Shown here: piece after piece, positions 17,597 to 27,621 of the stretch
How positions within the stretch are numbered: position 1 is the stretch's first letter
How the letters are laid out: each line of letters starts with the position of its first letter
DNA from: Filifactor villosus
GTDB taxonomy: Bacteria; Bacillota; Clostridia; Peptostreptococcales; Filifactoraceae
Length of the DNA stretch: 64,000 nucleotides
Assembly (NCBI RefSeq): GCF_042652965.1
Contig: NZ_JBHSHL010000003.1
Location: forward strand, 213,346 to 277,345
Direction of reading: 5' to 3'
Program-made: the position numbers and the translations under genes
The notes under the pieces: model-generated
What the model saw: only the letters and a program-made list of their open reading frames with translations
Told to the model about the DNA's origin: nothing
Database searches by the model: none

Positions 17597-18640
17597 TTAT
17601 AGGTCGTCCTCGATAACGCTGGACTTGGAGTAAGCGGAGACCTTGGCTTCGAAGAAGTCGGTCTTGATGGCGTTGGGATCGGAGTATTCCATGACCCATG
17701 CCATCGACGGCGGTTCTTTCTCATATCCTTCGTAGATGAAGTCAAAGCCCAGACCGCGACAGCGGAGGTTTCCGAGGTACTTCAGGTACTCTTCGACCAT
17801 CTTCATCGTAAGACCCTTGATACGGTCGCCTATGACGTAGTTCGCCCACTTGATCTCTTCTTCGACTCCTTGGCGGATCATCGAACGAAATGTCTCGATG
17901 TTCTCTTCGGTGAAGAGTTCCGGCTCTTCCTTCTTTAATTCCAAGATGATGGAGCGGAACAACCAGAGATGGGTGTTCTCATCGCGGTTGATGTAACGGA
18001 TCTCCTGAACCGTCCCGGGCATCTTTCCGCTACGACCGAGGGAGTAGAAGAACATAAAGCCGGAGTAGAAGTAGATCCCCTCCAGGATGTAGTTGGCAAC
18101 CGCAGTCTTGAGCAGGTTATACTTGGTCCGGTTGTAGTAAAAATCGTTGTATTGCTCCCCGATGAACTTGTTTCTTGCCAGTAGGAGAGGATCGTCCTTC
18201 CATTGATAGAGAATCTTGGTCCTCTCCTCGGGCGAGCAGATGGTGTCCAGGATGTAGCCGTAACTTTGAGAATGGATCGCCTCCTGATAGGCTTGGATGG
18301 TCAGGCAGAGATTGACCTCGTTGGCAGTGATAAATTCTCCGATGTTCGGCAGGTTGGCCGTCTGCAAGGAATCCAGAAAGATCAGGAAGGAGAGGATCTT
18401 GTCGTAAGCGGTCTTTTCTTCGTTGTCCAGATTTCGATAATCCTTGATATCCTGTGTAAGATTGATCTCTTCGGGAATCCAAAAATTGTTCATCGCATGA
18501 CGGTACCAGTCGCTGACCCATGAATATTTCATATTGTTGAAGTCATTGAGGTTGGTCGTGTTTCCGTTTATCATTCTTCGCTTCGAAAGTTCAATGTCCC
18601 CATGTTCGTTAAACAGGGCTTTTCGTTTGATTTCATCCAT
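17597..18640 (-). CDS. nrdB: Ribonucleoside-diphosphate reductase, beta subunit (class I)
   Basis: 347 residues of a ferritin-like radical-generating subunit. Di-metal ligands are visible in order: Asp in LIFLDSLQTANL; Glu and His in IQAYQEAIHSQSYGYIL, which also supplies the tyrosine for the radical; Glu in YILEGIYFYSGF; and Glu and His in RDENTHLWLF. It forms the complex with NrdA that reduces ribonucleotides to deoxyribonucleotides. The conserved C-terminal tail needed for subunit docking is present but short (SVIEDDL). It lies 15 bases after nrdA, in the same operon. No nrdI or nrdH is adjacent, which argues against class Ib. Confidence 0.95.
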   Translation of the reverse strand: MDEIKRKALFNEHGDIELSKRRMINGNTTNLNDFNNMKYSWVSDWYRHAMNNFWIPEEINLTQDIKDYRNLDNEEKTAYDKILSFLIFLDSLQTANLPNIGEFITANEVNLCLTIQAYQEAIHSQSYGYILDTICSPEERTKILYQWKDDPLLLARNKFIGEQYNDFYYNRTKYNLLKTAVANYILEGIYFYSGFMFFYSLGRSGKMPGTVQEIRYINRDENTHLWLFRSIILELKKEEPELFTEENIETFRSMIRQGVEEEIKWANYVIGDRIKGLTMKMVEEYLKYLGNLRCRGLGFDFIYEGYEKEPPSMAWVMEYSDPNAIKTDFFEAKVSAYSKSSVIEDDL

Positions 18641-18655
18641 GATGTTTTCCTCCTA

Positions 18656-21184
18656 TTATGAACTGCAACTGTCGCAGCTTTCAATTTCCAGTGATTTGCT
18701 TCTGACATAGTACAGAGTTTTGACTTCCTGCTCGCAGGCATTGATATAGAGCTTGAGTATCTGGCTCATACTGAACTCCGTTGTAATATACAAGTTGACG
18801 GACTGTGATTGATCAATATGTCTTTGACGCACCGCCGCGGAGCGGATGACCCAGCTTTGGTCGATCTCGTGAGCATTTTCGTAGAGCCAGAAGGTTTCGG
18901 GAGTAAGACCGGGTGCAACCCTCGGTACAATCTGTCCCTTTTTCTCTTCCAGGAAGTAGCGTTTCATCACGGGATCGATGGCGGCTGTCGTACCGGCGAT
19001 GATTGAAGTCGAACCGGTTGGAGCGACCGCCATAAGATAGCCGTTGCGAAGTCCATGTCTGCCGATCTCTTCATAGAGCTTTCTCCAACGCTCGGAGGTG
19101 TAGGATCTTTTCTCGAAATACTTTCCGTTGTCCCAATCGGAACCCTTGAAATAGGGATAGGCGCCCTTCTCCTTGCTGATTGCACAGCTTGCCTTGATCG
19201 CGAAATAGTTGATGTCTTCATAGACCTCATCGGCGAAGGAGATATGCTCTTCACTTTGGAAGGAGATTCCGTTTTTGACCAGGCTGTGATGATAACCGCT
19301 CGTACCCAGACCTATGGCTCTGTATTTTTGGTTGGTGATCTGTGCATAGGGGAGCGGATAGTAGTTGAGGTCGATGACGTTATCCAGTGCGCGTACTACC
19401 GTGGATACGACTTCTTCAAGCTCCGTCTTGTCCCTGACATCAATATTACCGAGAACGAGGGAGGCAAGGTTGCAAACAACGAAGTCTCCTGGCTTGGTCT
19501 TTTCCACCACGACCTCTTCGTTGTCGACCATGACGACCTCGGTAGAGATGGTCTCGATTCCTTGCATATTCTGTGCAATCTCGGTACAGAGGTTGGAGGA
19601 ATAAATGATACCTTTGTGCGGATTGGGATTGTATCGGTTGACGACATCTCGGTTGAAGACGAAGGGGGTTCCCGTTTCGACTGCCGACTTGATGATCAGC
19701 CGTACCATATCTTTGACGCTCATCACACGTTTGTCGAGCCTCGGATCCTCGATGCAGCTCTTATATTTTTCGACCCATTCATCGCCGTAGCTGTCTTCGA
19801 GTTTAAACCCCTTTACATTCTCAATTTCGTGAGGACACATCATATACCAGTTGGCATCGATATCTTCTTTAGCAAGCTTCCAGAAATAATCCGGGAAACA
19901 GACCGCCGGGAAGATATCGTGTGCCTTCATTCTATCATCTCCGTTGTTCGTCCTGAGTTGAAGAAACTCCGGGATGTCCTTGTGCCAGATATCGAGGTAG
20001 ACCGCACAGGCTCCCTGTCGTACACCGAGTTGGTCCACCGCAACTGCCGTGTCATTGGCGAGCTTGATCCATCGGATGACACCGCCCGCCACTCCCTTGA
20101 AGCCGCGGATGTCGGATCCCATCGCACGAACTTTGCCGAAATAGAGACCCATTCCTCCTCCGTGCTTGGATACCTGAGAAAAATTCGTGATTGAACGATA
20201 GATACCGTCCAAACTGTCGGGAATGGTGTCGATAAAGCAGGACGAAAGCTGATGAAAAGGCTTTCGGGCGTTGGACATCGTGGGGGTCGCCATGGTAACC
20301 TTGAGGGTACTTAGGATATCGTAGATTTTTTTTGCCCAGTGGACCTTGTGCTCCTTCTCGGGCAGGGCGAGGTGCATGGCAATGCCCATAAACATTTCTT
20401 GAACGGATTCCAAAATCTTTCCTTCATTGTCCTTGATGAGATAACGCTTCATCACCAGATCCAGACCGCTGTAATTGAACAGGCGGTTTCTGTTTATATC
20501 AAGATAGGATTCAAGTTCATCGATCTGAGCATCCGAATAGTGTTGCGTAATGTATTCTCCGTAAAGACCTTCCTTGGTCAGAAGATGGATCTTTTCTCGA
20601 AACGAGTAGACTTCAAGTTTATTCATCTCTAAAGAGATGTGTCGCTCGATCTGTAGAGAGAGGAATCTTGCGGCGATAAACTCCCACTTCGGAGCTTCCT
20701 TGCTTGTCAGCTCACTGGCCGCCTTGATCAGGATGGCGAGGTGCTCGCCTTCGTTCATGCTGTCCTTCGCAAACGACGAAAACTTGCTCAGAAGGAAGGA
20801 CAGGTTATAGGCATCTTCTTTGAATTCTTCCTGAATTTGCTTCATCTCCGATAGGATGGAGGGATCCTTGAAGTATTGGCCGAAATCCTCAAGAGTCTTT
20901 CGCATCGTATGGTGGCTTGCACGGTACAGAATGTAGGACTTGACGACCGCGTAGTAATTGTTTTCGATCAGTGCGATCTCGACAAAATCCTGGACTTCTT
21001 CTACGGACACGATATGATGTTTGGGAAATTGTGTCCGCACCTTTTCTTCTACTTCCTTCGCCATCGAGGCGATCTTCTCGTGATGGATAGGCATTCCGAC
21101 ACTGACAAATGCCTTTTCCATTGCAACTTCGATCTTCCTTATATCGAAGTCTTTTTCTTCTCCGTTTCGTTTAATGATTTTCAC
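18656..21184 (-). CDS. nrdA: Ribonucleoside-diphosphate reductase, alpha subunit (class I)
   Basis: 842 residues. An N-terminal ATP-cone (MKIIKRNGEEKDFDIRKIE, about 1-90) gives allosteric on/off control. The catalytic barrel shows the first active-site Cys in LSSCFIDTIPDSLDGI and the Asn-Cys-Glu triad in SSNLCTEIAQ. The C-terminal flexible tail has a CDSC pair that re-reduces the active site. The start is a GTG at 21184 with AGGAGA 8 bases upstream; the overlapping ATG runs straight into a stop. It is the first gene of the nrdAB operon. An imperfect palindrome ACCACATATAGTAGGT near 21235 loosely resembles an NrdR box, but only about 10 of 16 positions fit, so it is not called. Confidence 0.96.
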   Translation of the reverse strand: MKIIKRNGEEKDFDIRKIEVAMEKAFVSVGMPIHHEKIASMAKEVEEKVRTQFPKHHIVSVEEVQDFVEIALIENNYYAVVKSYILYRASHHTMRKTLEDFGQYFKDPSILSEMKQIQEEFKEDAYNLSFLLSKFSSFAKDSMNEGEHLAILIKAASELTSKEAPKWEFIAARFLSLQIERHISLEMNKLEVYSFREKIHLLTKEGLYGEYITQHYSDAQIDELESYLDINRNRLFNYSGLDLVMKRYLIKDNEGKILESVQEMFMGIAMHLALPEKEHKVHWAKKIYDILSTLKVTMATPTMSNARKPFHQLSSCFIDTIPDSLDGIYRSITNFSQVSKHGGGMGLYFGKVRAMGSDIRGFKGVAGGVIRWIKLANDTAVAVDQLGVRQGACAVYLDIWHKDIPEFLQLRTNNGDDRMKAHDIFPAVCFPDYFWKLAKEDIDANWYMMCPHEIENVKGFKLEDSYGDEWVEKYKSCIEDPRLDKRVMSVKDMVRLIIKSAVETGTPFVFNRDVVNRYNPNPHKGIIYSSNLCTEIAQNMQGIETISTEVVMVDNEEVVVEKTKPGDFVVCNLASLVLGNIDVRDKTELEEVVSTVVRALDNVIDLNYYPLPYAQITNQKYRAIGLGTSGYHHSLVKNGISFQSEEHISFADEVYEDINYFAIKASCAISKEKGAYPYFKGSDWDNGKYFEKRSYTSERWRKLYEEIGRHGLRNGYLMAVAPTGSTSIIAGTTAAIDPVMKRYFLEEKKGQIVPRVAPGLTPETFWLYENAHEIDQSWVIRSAAVRQRHIDQSQSVNLYITTEFSMSQILKLYINACEQEVKTLYYVRSKSLEIESCDSCSS

Positions 21185-22323
21185 ATGTATTCTCCTATAT
21201 TGTTATAAATTTTAAAAATTGTATAATAATATACCACATATAGTAGGTATTTAAAAGTGGAGAAGAATGTGGGGAGAGCAGCCTTGTAAGTGAATGAAAA
21301 GGATTAGAAGGGAAAAAATTTTGTTAGGAAAGAACTTGGGATTTTTTTGAATTTTAAAAATATGATATAATAAAAATAAATGAAAACATAATATTAAGTG
21401 AGAGGTTTATTCATATCATTTGGAACTGTTTTCAAAAATCTTTTGTATTGTATGAAATCCGAGGATACAATATCGCCGCGGAAGGAAGGTGGGGCGTGAA
21501 GAAGCACAATACATGCGGAAAAGAAGGAAGACAACACCTAAAGATATGCAGGTATGCCCATTGTTTTGAATGATGTGGAGTATTTGGACAGCAGAACATT
21601 AAAGATACAAAATGATCGTTGCATCGTTCTCCGTTTAAAATGCAGGTTGGAACGGAACCGTATGCGTGGAATGATATGTATTTTAGAATATACATCGTTG
21701 CTGATGGGGACGTTTTTGAACCTAAACCTGAGTCGTGAAACATAGCAGCAGAACTTCTTAACGCGCAAACAGAGGATTTATAACAATGGCTCACTCCTTT
21801 GGGTCGGCTTAGCACCCTTCGTAACTCACTCCGTTCATACTTCAGTGAGGAAAAAGCAATTTCGATAGTGTGGGAGATGAACTTCGTAACTCACTTCGTT
21901 CATACTTCAGGTCTACACGCCGATCCATTTCCCGCTTTTTCAACCGATCGCAAGCCACATCTGCTATTAGAAAAAACGTATCTCTCTTCGTTGTGTATCT
22001 TCCTATTTGAGTCCTGTGTCAAAAAAAAACACCCTGGACAACCGGGCAATGTAATAGAATAGAAGGATTACACTATTGTGCCTTTGAGTTATGGATATCA
22101 ATGAGCTGTACTTTGTAGAAAAAAGGAATATTCGTACTCATAAACCGGATGTAACCGAACTTTTATCAGGGAATTGTATCAAACCTGTGCGATAGCACAA
22201 TGAAAAATGGGGATAGACAAAGACTTATACAGGAAACAGAAATATACTGTTTTTGAACGGATTTGAAATGTTTAGGAGTAGCTTTGTGCTTAAGACTTGA
22301 GAGTATTCAATTAGGAGGTAAGG
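21185..22323. other. Long intergenic region between divergent nrdAB and AraC genes
   Basis: About 1.1 kb. It contains AT-rich promoter sequence for nrdA, a pair of 29-bp direct repeats (21817 and 21882), and a weak reverse-oriented relic of the 113-bp repeat near 22078-22150 (TTTGAGTTATGGATAT). Short frames here have neither ribosome-binding sites nor recognisable domains, so I see no gene. Confidence 0.45.
21817..21910 (+). repeat. 29-bp direct repeat pair
   Basis: CTTCGTAACTCACT, then T or C, then CGTTCATACTTCAG occurs at 21817-21845 and at 21882-21910, with a single mismatch and a 36-base gap. It is probably a decayed tandem duplication. Confidence 0.7.
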
Positions 22324-23337
22324 ATGTTGGAATATATTCGGGGAGCTACACCGTTTCTCAATGCAAGCTGCCATACCCTTGCAGAGGACGAAACTTGCAG
22401 TATTGTTCGTATTTCGGATATCGGCGGTGAGGGGATGATGACCTTCTATAAGGTGTTGCCCGGGATCTGCGTTCTATATAACGATTTTCATATGTCATCG
22501 TGTGAATCGAATTTTCATCCGGGCTTTGATATGCTTTGTATCGACCATTGTCGGGAGGGAAGGCTCGAACAGGAGGTGGAGGATGGAGGATATACCTACT
22601 TTGAGGCGGGAGAGCTCAAGGTGGATCGACGTATCCGTCATACAGGTCATATGAGGATGCCGACAAAACATTTTCATGGAATTTCTGTTGTGTTCGATAT
22701 GAAGGAGGCCTCCAAATCTTTACCTGAAGCTATGGCGGGGTTTCCCGTGGATTTGTATCACATACAACAGAAGTATTGCGACGACAAACACCCCTTCGTC
22801 ATTCGGGGTGTACCGGAGATCAAACATATTTTTTCAGAGCTCTATACCATCCCTCTGAAGATTAGAGAATATTATCTTCGGGTAAAGATATTGGAGCTTC
22901 TCCTCTTCCTCGATGCCTTGGAATTTTCGGATGAAAACAGGGAATCAAGACCCTATTTCTACAAGGCCCAAGTCGAAAAGGTCAATGCCGTTCACAAACT
23001 GTTGATACAGGACATCGAGAACCGTTATACCCTCAATGAACTGTCCAAACGTTTTGACATCCCTCTGACAACACTTAAGACCTGCTTCAGATCCGTTTAC
23101 GGGAACTCGATTTTTGCCTATATGAGGAGTTATCGAATGAATCATGCAGCCAATCTCTTGAGAGAGCACAAGGAACTGAGCATAGCGACGATTGCCGGAA
23201 TGGTGGGCTATGACAGTCCCGGCAAGTTTTCTTCCGCCTTTAAGGAGGTAATCGGTAGTACGCCTTCATTCTATCGAAAACATTCTGTCCATATGGAGAA
23301 TTTATGGCCGGACGGAGAAGATATAAAACAAAAATAA
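22324..23337 (+). CDS. AraC-family transcriptional regulator
   Basis: 337 residues with AGGAGG 5 bases before the ATG. The N-terminal about 230 residues form an AraC-type sensing region (CIDHCREGRLEQEV, YFEAGELKVD). The C-terminal about 100 residues carry two helix-turn-helix units: YTLNELSKRFDIPLTTLKTCF, then ELSIATIAGMVGYDSPGKFSSAFKEVIGSTPSFYRK. The layout resembles PchR/YbtA-type regulators, which activate siderophore transport genes. The adjacent divergence-free ABC gene pair 540 bases downstream is the likely target. The ligand is unknown. Confidence 0.92.
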   Translation: MLEYIRGATPFLNASCHTLAEDETCSIVRISDIGGEGMMTFYKVLPGICVLYNDFHMSSCESNFHPGFDMLCIDHCREGRLEQEVEDGGYTYFEAGELKVDRRIRHTGHMRMPTKHFHGISVVFDMKEASKSLPEAMAGFPVDLYHIQQKYCDDKHPFVIRGVPEIKHIFSELYTIPLKIREYYLRVKILELLLFLDALEFSDENRESRPYFYKAQVEKVNAVHKLLIQDIENRYTLNELSKRFDIPLTTLKTCFRSVYGNSIFAYMRSYRMNHAANLLREHKELSIATIAGMVGYDSPGKFSSAFKEVIGSTPSFYRKHSVHMENLWPDGEDIKQK

Positions 23338-23347
23338 ACTTATAATG

Positions 23348-23384
23348 GGATCGATCGAGAATACCTCGGTCGATCTTTTTTGTA
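23348..23384 (+). terminator. Probable terminator of the AraC gene
   Basis: GATCGATCGAGAA..TACCTCGGTCGATC forms a stem just after the stop codon and is followed at once by a TTTTTTG run. Confidence 0.75.
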
Positions 23385-23440
23385 AGGAAGAGGTAATACT
23401 ATTTGTCATTTGAATGATGGAGAATACTATTCCCCGTTTA

Positions 23441-23576
23441 ATACTATTATTCAATAGATGTATTGATAGATCCGTTTTTTCAACCTGCAAAAAATCTCTT
23501 TATCTTCTATGGTCACAGTCTTTATCTTCTATGGTCACAGATTGTTTATATCCACAACTCAAAGGAAAAATAGTAT
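23441..23576 (+). repeat. 113-bp-family interspersed repeat, copy 3, with internal tandem duplication
   Basis: Starts ATACTATTATTCAATAGATG and ends AAAAATAGTAT. A 22-base segment TCTTTATCTTCTATGG+TCACAG is present twice in tandem, which makes this copy 136 bases rather than 113-114. Confidence 0.8.
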
Positions 23577-23879
23577 AACATGTCAGGGAAACAGACTATA
23601 TTTACCGAAAACGTTTTGAGTAATCCGAGAATTCAAACTCCGCAACCGGACAATTTGAATGGATAATAGTATAAAATCGACAGGTGGAACGCTTTGAAGC
23701 ATATCATCCTCCAATTGTTTTTTTGGAAAGGATAGATGTTTCATATCCGAAATTTCAAACGGAGAAGGGTATAAAAAAGCTCATACAGATAACCGAGCGA
23801 TTTAAACAGGTAATAGTATGAAATCCGATGAGCAAGTATGTTGCTATATGTTGCTTTATGATACGAGGAGGTATGTCTT

Positions 23880-25673
23880 GTGCAAGAAAAAATAAATGAA
23901 AAGGGTTGGATGAGAGAACTTCTCCGGTTTGCCTCGAAGAGCAAGGAGAAGATGCTTCTTTCGATGTTGTGTTCTCTGATCAGTGTCGCAGGAGGATTTG
24001 TTCCCTATCTGTGCCTGTATCGGATTGTGGAATTGTTCCTATTTGATGACCCGGATCTTGCGAGTTTTTTATTTTGGTGTATGATTGCAACGTCGGCCTA
24101 CCTCATTCACTACCTCTTTTTCGGTTTTTCGACAACTCTTTCGCACAGTGCGGCGTACAACGTCCTCTATCGGATGAGACTTGCTATTGCAGACCGATTG
24201 ATGAAGGCTCCCTTGGGGAGGGTCACGGAACAGGAGATCGGATATCTCAAAAATGTGATGATCGAAAAAGTTGAGGGCATAGAACGTCCTTTGGCCCATA
24301 TGATACCGGAACTGGGAGCAAACCTTGTTCTTGCCCTCTCGGTATTTGTCTACCTGTTTTGGCTCGATTGGAGAATGGGTTTTGCCTCCATGCTCACCCT
24401 GCCTGTGGCTGCAGTCCCCATGATGGTTACGAACAAGGGTTTTGAAGAAAAGTATTCTGCGTATATGAAGGCGAGCGACTATGTCAACAGCGTTATTGTG
24501 GAATATGTGTCGGGGATCGAGGTCGTCAAGACCTTCAATCAATCCGCCGGTTCTTATCGGAAGTTTACCGAAGCGGTCCATTCTTATAGGGATTTTATCT
24601 TGGAGTGGTTTCAAAGTTCGCATAAGGCGATGAATCTGATCTTGTCTATCCTGCCGACGACATTCCTGGGAACCTTGCCGGTCGGACTGAGCCTGTATAA
24701 ACTGGGGATCATCACTCCCGTAGAGTTGACCGTATGTTTGGTCTTGGCTCTCAGCCTTCTCCCTGTTCTTATGAAGGCAACAATTTTTATCACGGAGTTC
24801 AAGTCGATGAAATACAATGTGATTGGAGTAAGAGAACTTTTGAATATCGAGGTTTTGAATGATACGTCGAAACAGCCGAAACCTTCCTCTTATGATGTCC
24901 GCTTCGATCATGTGAGTTTTTCCTACTCGTCTAAGATGGATGACGCGGTTTTGCACGATCTCAGTTTTAAACTGAGTGAAGGGAGTTTTACCGCCCTCGT
25001 CGGTCCTTCCGGAGGAGGAAAGTCCACCGTGGCAAAACTCATCGCTCGATTTTGGGATACGAGCGAAGGAAGTATCAAAATCGGAGAAACGGATATCAGG
25101 GATCTTTCTCTCAGAGAACTCTCAAGCCTTGTCAGTTTTGTTACCCAGGACAACTTTCTCTTTAACTGTTCTCTCAAGGAAAACATTCGTTTAGGGAAAC
25201 CCGATGCGACCGACGAAGAAGTGTTTGCGGCTGCAAGGGCTGCCTGCTGTGATGATTTTATCAGAAGACTGGAGCACGGATATGAGACCTCGGCGGGAGA
25301 AGCGGGAAGGATACTTTCCGGAGGTGAAAAGCAGAGGGTTTCGATTGCAAGGGCTATACTGAAAAATGCACCCATTCTTATTTTGGATGAGGCTACGGCT
25401 TTTACCGATCCTCAAAACGAAGAACAGATACAAAGATCTATTGGGCAGCTTACCGGGGGTAAGACCCTGCTCGTGATTGCTCATCGTCTTTCCACGGTCC
25501 GGAACGCCGATCGGATTCTTGTTCTTGAACGGGGGAGGATCGTAGACAGCGGAACCGGGGAAGAGTTGCTAAAAAGCAGTGCACTTTACAGGGCGATGTG
25601 GGAGGCCCATATTGGAGCAAAACACTGGGCGGTATCGCAAAAGGAGGATGTTGATCTATGTTTGGAACCGTAA
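23880..25673 (+). CDS. ABC transporter, fused membrane and ATP-binding protein (first half of a heterodimer)
   Basis: 597 residues; GTG start with AGGAGG 8 bases upstream. Six transmembrane helices (about 20-310) are followed by an ATPase domain. Walker A is GPSGGGKST (about 374-382), then a Q-loop in FVTQDNFLF, signature LSGGEKQR, Walker B ILILDEATAF with its catalytic Glu, and the H-loop in VIAHRLS. The D-loop reads AFTDP instead of ASVDP. It overlaps the next ABC gene by 16 bases, so the two products most likely form one heterodimeric exporter-fold transporter. Placement behind an AraC regulator resembles YbtPQ/IrtAB-like siderophore importers, but drug or peptide export is equally possible from sequence alone. 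Confidence 0.9.
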   Translation: MQEKINEKGWMRELLRFASKSKEKMLLSMLCSLISVAGGFVPYLCLYRIVELFLFDDPDLASFLFWCMIATSAYLIHYLFFGFSTTLSHSAAYNVLYRMRLAIADRLMKAPLGRVTEQEIGYLKNVMIEKVEGIERPLAHMIPELGANLVLALSVFVYLFWLDWRMGFASMLTLPVAAVPMMVTNKGFEEKYSAYMKASDYVNSVIVEYVSGIEVVKTFNQSAGSYRKFTEAVHSYRDFILEWFQSSHKAMNLILSILPTTFLGTLPVGLSLYKLGIITPVELTVCLVLALSLLPVLMKATIFITEFKSMKYNVIGVRELLNIEVLNDTSKQPKPSSYDVRFDHVSFSYSSKMDDAVLHDLSFKLSEGSFTALVGPSGGGKSTVAKLIARFWDTSEGSIKIGETDIRDLSLRELSSLVSFVTQDNFLFNCSLKENIRLGKPDATDEEVFAAARAACCDDFIRRLEHGYETSAGEAGRILSGGEKQRVSIARAILKNAPILILDEATAFTDPQNEEQIQRSIGQLTGGKTLLVIAHRLSTVRNADRILVLERGRIVDSGTGEELLKSSALYRAMWEAHIGAKHWAVSQKEDVDLCLEP

Positions 25674-27406
25674 AGAGAATCTTGGATTGGACGGGAAAGT
25701 ATCGAAAACGTTTGTATTTGGGCTGTGTGTGCTCCTTCTTTGCCATGTGGTTTTCCTCTGCTCCCATCCTTATTGCATCGTGGGCTTTGGATAGAGTGTT
25801 GGATGATATGAATAAGATAAAAAGACTTGAATGGAGTACGGTTTGGCTTTCTTTGGCGGGGATCTCGGCTTCTATAGCGTTCAGATATTTTTTCTCCTAT
25901 TGGAAGGCAAGGCTCCAGGAGAGTATCGGGGATGAGGTCGCTGCACAGGAGCGTTTGTATATCGGAGACATTCTTAAAAGAGTATCTCTGGGATATTTTT
26001 CAAAGAGAGATACGGGAGATATTCTGACGGTTTTGACCAATGAACTGTCGAGTCTCGAGCTTATGGGAATGAAATTGGTGGATTCCGTGCTAAACGGTTA
26101 TATCAATCTGCTTGCTATTATTCTGCTTCTTTTGGTCATCTTTCCTCCGGGGGTTCCGGTGGTTCTTGCAGGGGCAGGCATATCTTCGCTGTTTCTTATC
26201 AGGATCAGTATCCATAGCAGAAAGAACGCCGGAATGAAGCAGGAATCGCAGGAGAGGATCACAGGTGCAGCTCTGGAGTATATACACGGCTTGCCGATCG
26301 TCAAGTCCTTCGGTCAGGAGGGAGTTTCGTTCAGAGAGTGGAAGGAGGCATGCAACAGGCACAAGGATATCAATTTGGAGATCGAACGCGGTGTTGTACC
26401 GAACAACTGTGCCCACTTTCTTTCTCTAAAAACAGCATCCGTTCTTTTGATATCGCTAGCCGGAGTGTTTACGCTCCGGGAAGCTATGACGGTGTCGGTA
26501 TTTCTCCTGATAGCGATGTTTTCCTTTATGATTTTCGGCTCCGTCGAGAATATGAGTGATTCCGTCTATATGCTCGGTCTTATCGATACTTCGCTTGACA
26601 AATTGAAAGAAATCAAAGAGGCGGACTTCTTGGACGAGGACGGAAAAGACCTCTCCATTTCCGATTATGGAATTGAGTTTCAACATGTCTCTTTCGGCTA
26701 CAGGGAGAAGGAGGTTTTACACGACCTCTCCTTTCGTATTCCGCAGAAGACGACTACGGCGATTGTCGGACCCTCCGGAAGCGGAAAAACGACGATTTGC
26801 AGTTTGATCATGCGTTTTTATGATGTCGGTAGCGGAACGATCAGAGTAGGAGGGCATGATGTAAGGGAGTTTAGCTGTGACAGCTTGTTGAAAAATATCA
26901 GCACCGTGTTTCAGAAGGTATATCTGTTTAACGACACGGTTAGGAACAATATAAAATTCGGAAAACCCGAAGCGACGGATGAAGAGGTGATCGAAGCTGC
27001 CAAAAAAGCGTGTTGCCATGATTTTATCTCGGCTCTGCCCCGAGGATATGACAGCCTTGTCGGAGAAGGAGGCTCCTTCCTCTCCGGGGGAGAAAAACAG
27101 AGGATTTCAATTGCGAGAGCTTTGCTCAAGGATGCACCCATCGTTATTCTCGATGAAGCTACGGCGAGCGTCGATCCGGAAAACGAACACCTCATACAGA
27201 AGGCCATCAGTGAATTGGTAAACGGAAAGACCATTGTGACGATTGCCCACAGACTGTCGACGATAGAGAAGGCCGACCAAATTCTGGTGCTTGATGAAGG
27301 GCACTTGGTGCAATCGGGTACCCACAAACAGCTTTTGGAGAAGCCGGGATTGTATAAGGATTTTATTGAGATTAGGAAGAAAACGGAGGGATGGCATTTT
27401 TCCTAA
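25658..27406 (+). CDS. ABC transporter, fused membrane and ATP-binding protein (second half of a heterodimer)
   Basis: 582 residues. Six membrane segments (about 15-300), then Walker A GPSGSGKTT (about 370-378), signature LSGGEKQR, and Walker B IVILDEATASVDP with its catalytic Glu, plus IAHRLST. Both nucleotide-binding sites of the pair therefore look catalytically complete. It begins inside the end of the preceding gene with its own AAAGGAGG site, a sign of translational coupling. The substrate is not readable from the sequence. Confidence 0.9.
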   Translation: MFGTVKRILDWTGKYRKRLYLGCVCSFFAMWFSSAPILIASWALDRVLDDMNKIKRLEWSTVWLSLAGISASIAFRYFFSYWKARLQESIGDEVAAQERLYIGDILKRVSLGYFSKRDTGDILTVLTNELSSLELMGMKLVDSVLNGYINLLAIILLLLVIFPPGVPVVLAGAGISSLFLIRISIHSRKNAGMKQESQERITGAALEYIHGLPIVKSFGQEGVSFREWKEACNRHKDINLEIERGVVPNNCAHFLSLKTASVLLISLAGVFTLREAMTVSVFLLIAMFSFMIFGSVENMSDSVYMLGLIDTSLDKLKEIKEADFLDEDGKDLSISDYGIEFQHVSFGYREKEVLHDLSFRIPQKTTTAIVGPSGSGKTTICSLIMRFYDVGSGTIRVGGHDVREFSCDSLLKNISTVFQKVYLFNDTVRNNIKFGKPEATDEEVIEAAKKACCHDFISALPRGYDSLVGEGGSFLSGGEKQRISIARALLKDAPIVILDEATASVDPENEHLIQKAISELVNGKTIVTIAHRLSTIEKADQILVLDEGHLVQSGTHKQLLEKPGLYKDFIEIRKKTEGWHFS

Positions 27407-27436
27407 TTTATAGCCTTGTCCGATAGAACTGCGGGG

Positions 27437-27523
27437 ATACTATATTTTATGACTACGAACATCCGTGTTACCTTCTGTTGAGTACAGATCGTTGATGTCC
27501 ATAACCCAAATGAATAACAGTAT
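27437..27523 (+). repeat. Decayed copy of the 113-bp interspersed repeat
   Basis: Starts ATACTAT and ends ACAGTAT. The right half (ACAGATCGTTGATGTCC, then AACCCAAATGAATAA) aligns with the right half of the full copies. The middle is shortened to give about 87 bases. Confidence 0.55.
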
Positions 27524-27621
27524 AATATCGACTTTCATATGTTGTCGCTCCGTCTATCCTCCCCGGTTCTTCCCGATGAGGAGGAAATCGAGCCGTGGAT
27601 CTCTAGTTGTTTACATGACGA

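Larger units (their letters stand above)
23338..23879. other. Intergenic region with repeats, upstream of ABC genes
   Basis: 540 bases dense in ATACTATT/AATAGTAT ends: one full 113-bp-family copy (23441-23576) and further isolated ends near 23395, 23430, 23665 and 23815. A short hairpin ATCGATCGAG..CTCGGTCGAT with TTTTTTGT after it (23348-23384) is probably the AraC gene terminator. No gene was seen. Confidence 0.5.

Noticed and set aside
19055..20194. A 379-codon plus-strand frame
   Set aside because: Antisense shadow of nrdA, whose protein shows all class I reductase motifs.
21233..21252. Possible NrdR box upstream of nrdA
   Set aside because: Only about 10 of 16 consensus positions fit and the usual paired arrangement was not found.
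21432..21815. 127-codon minus-strand frame upstream of nrdA
   Set aside because: Composition is unlike a real protein (Cys-, Ser- and His-rich) and there is no start signal.
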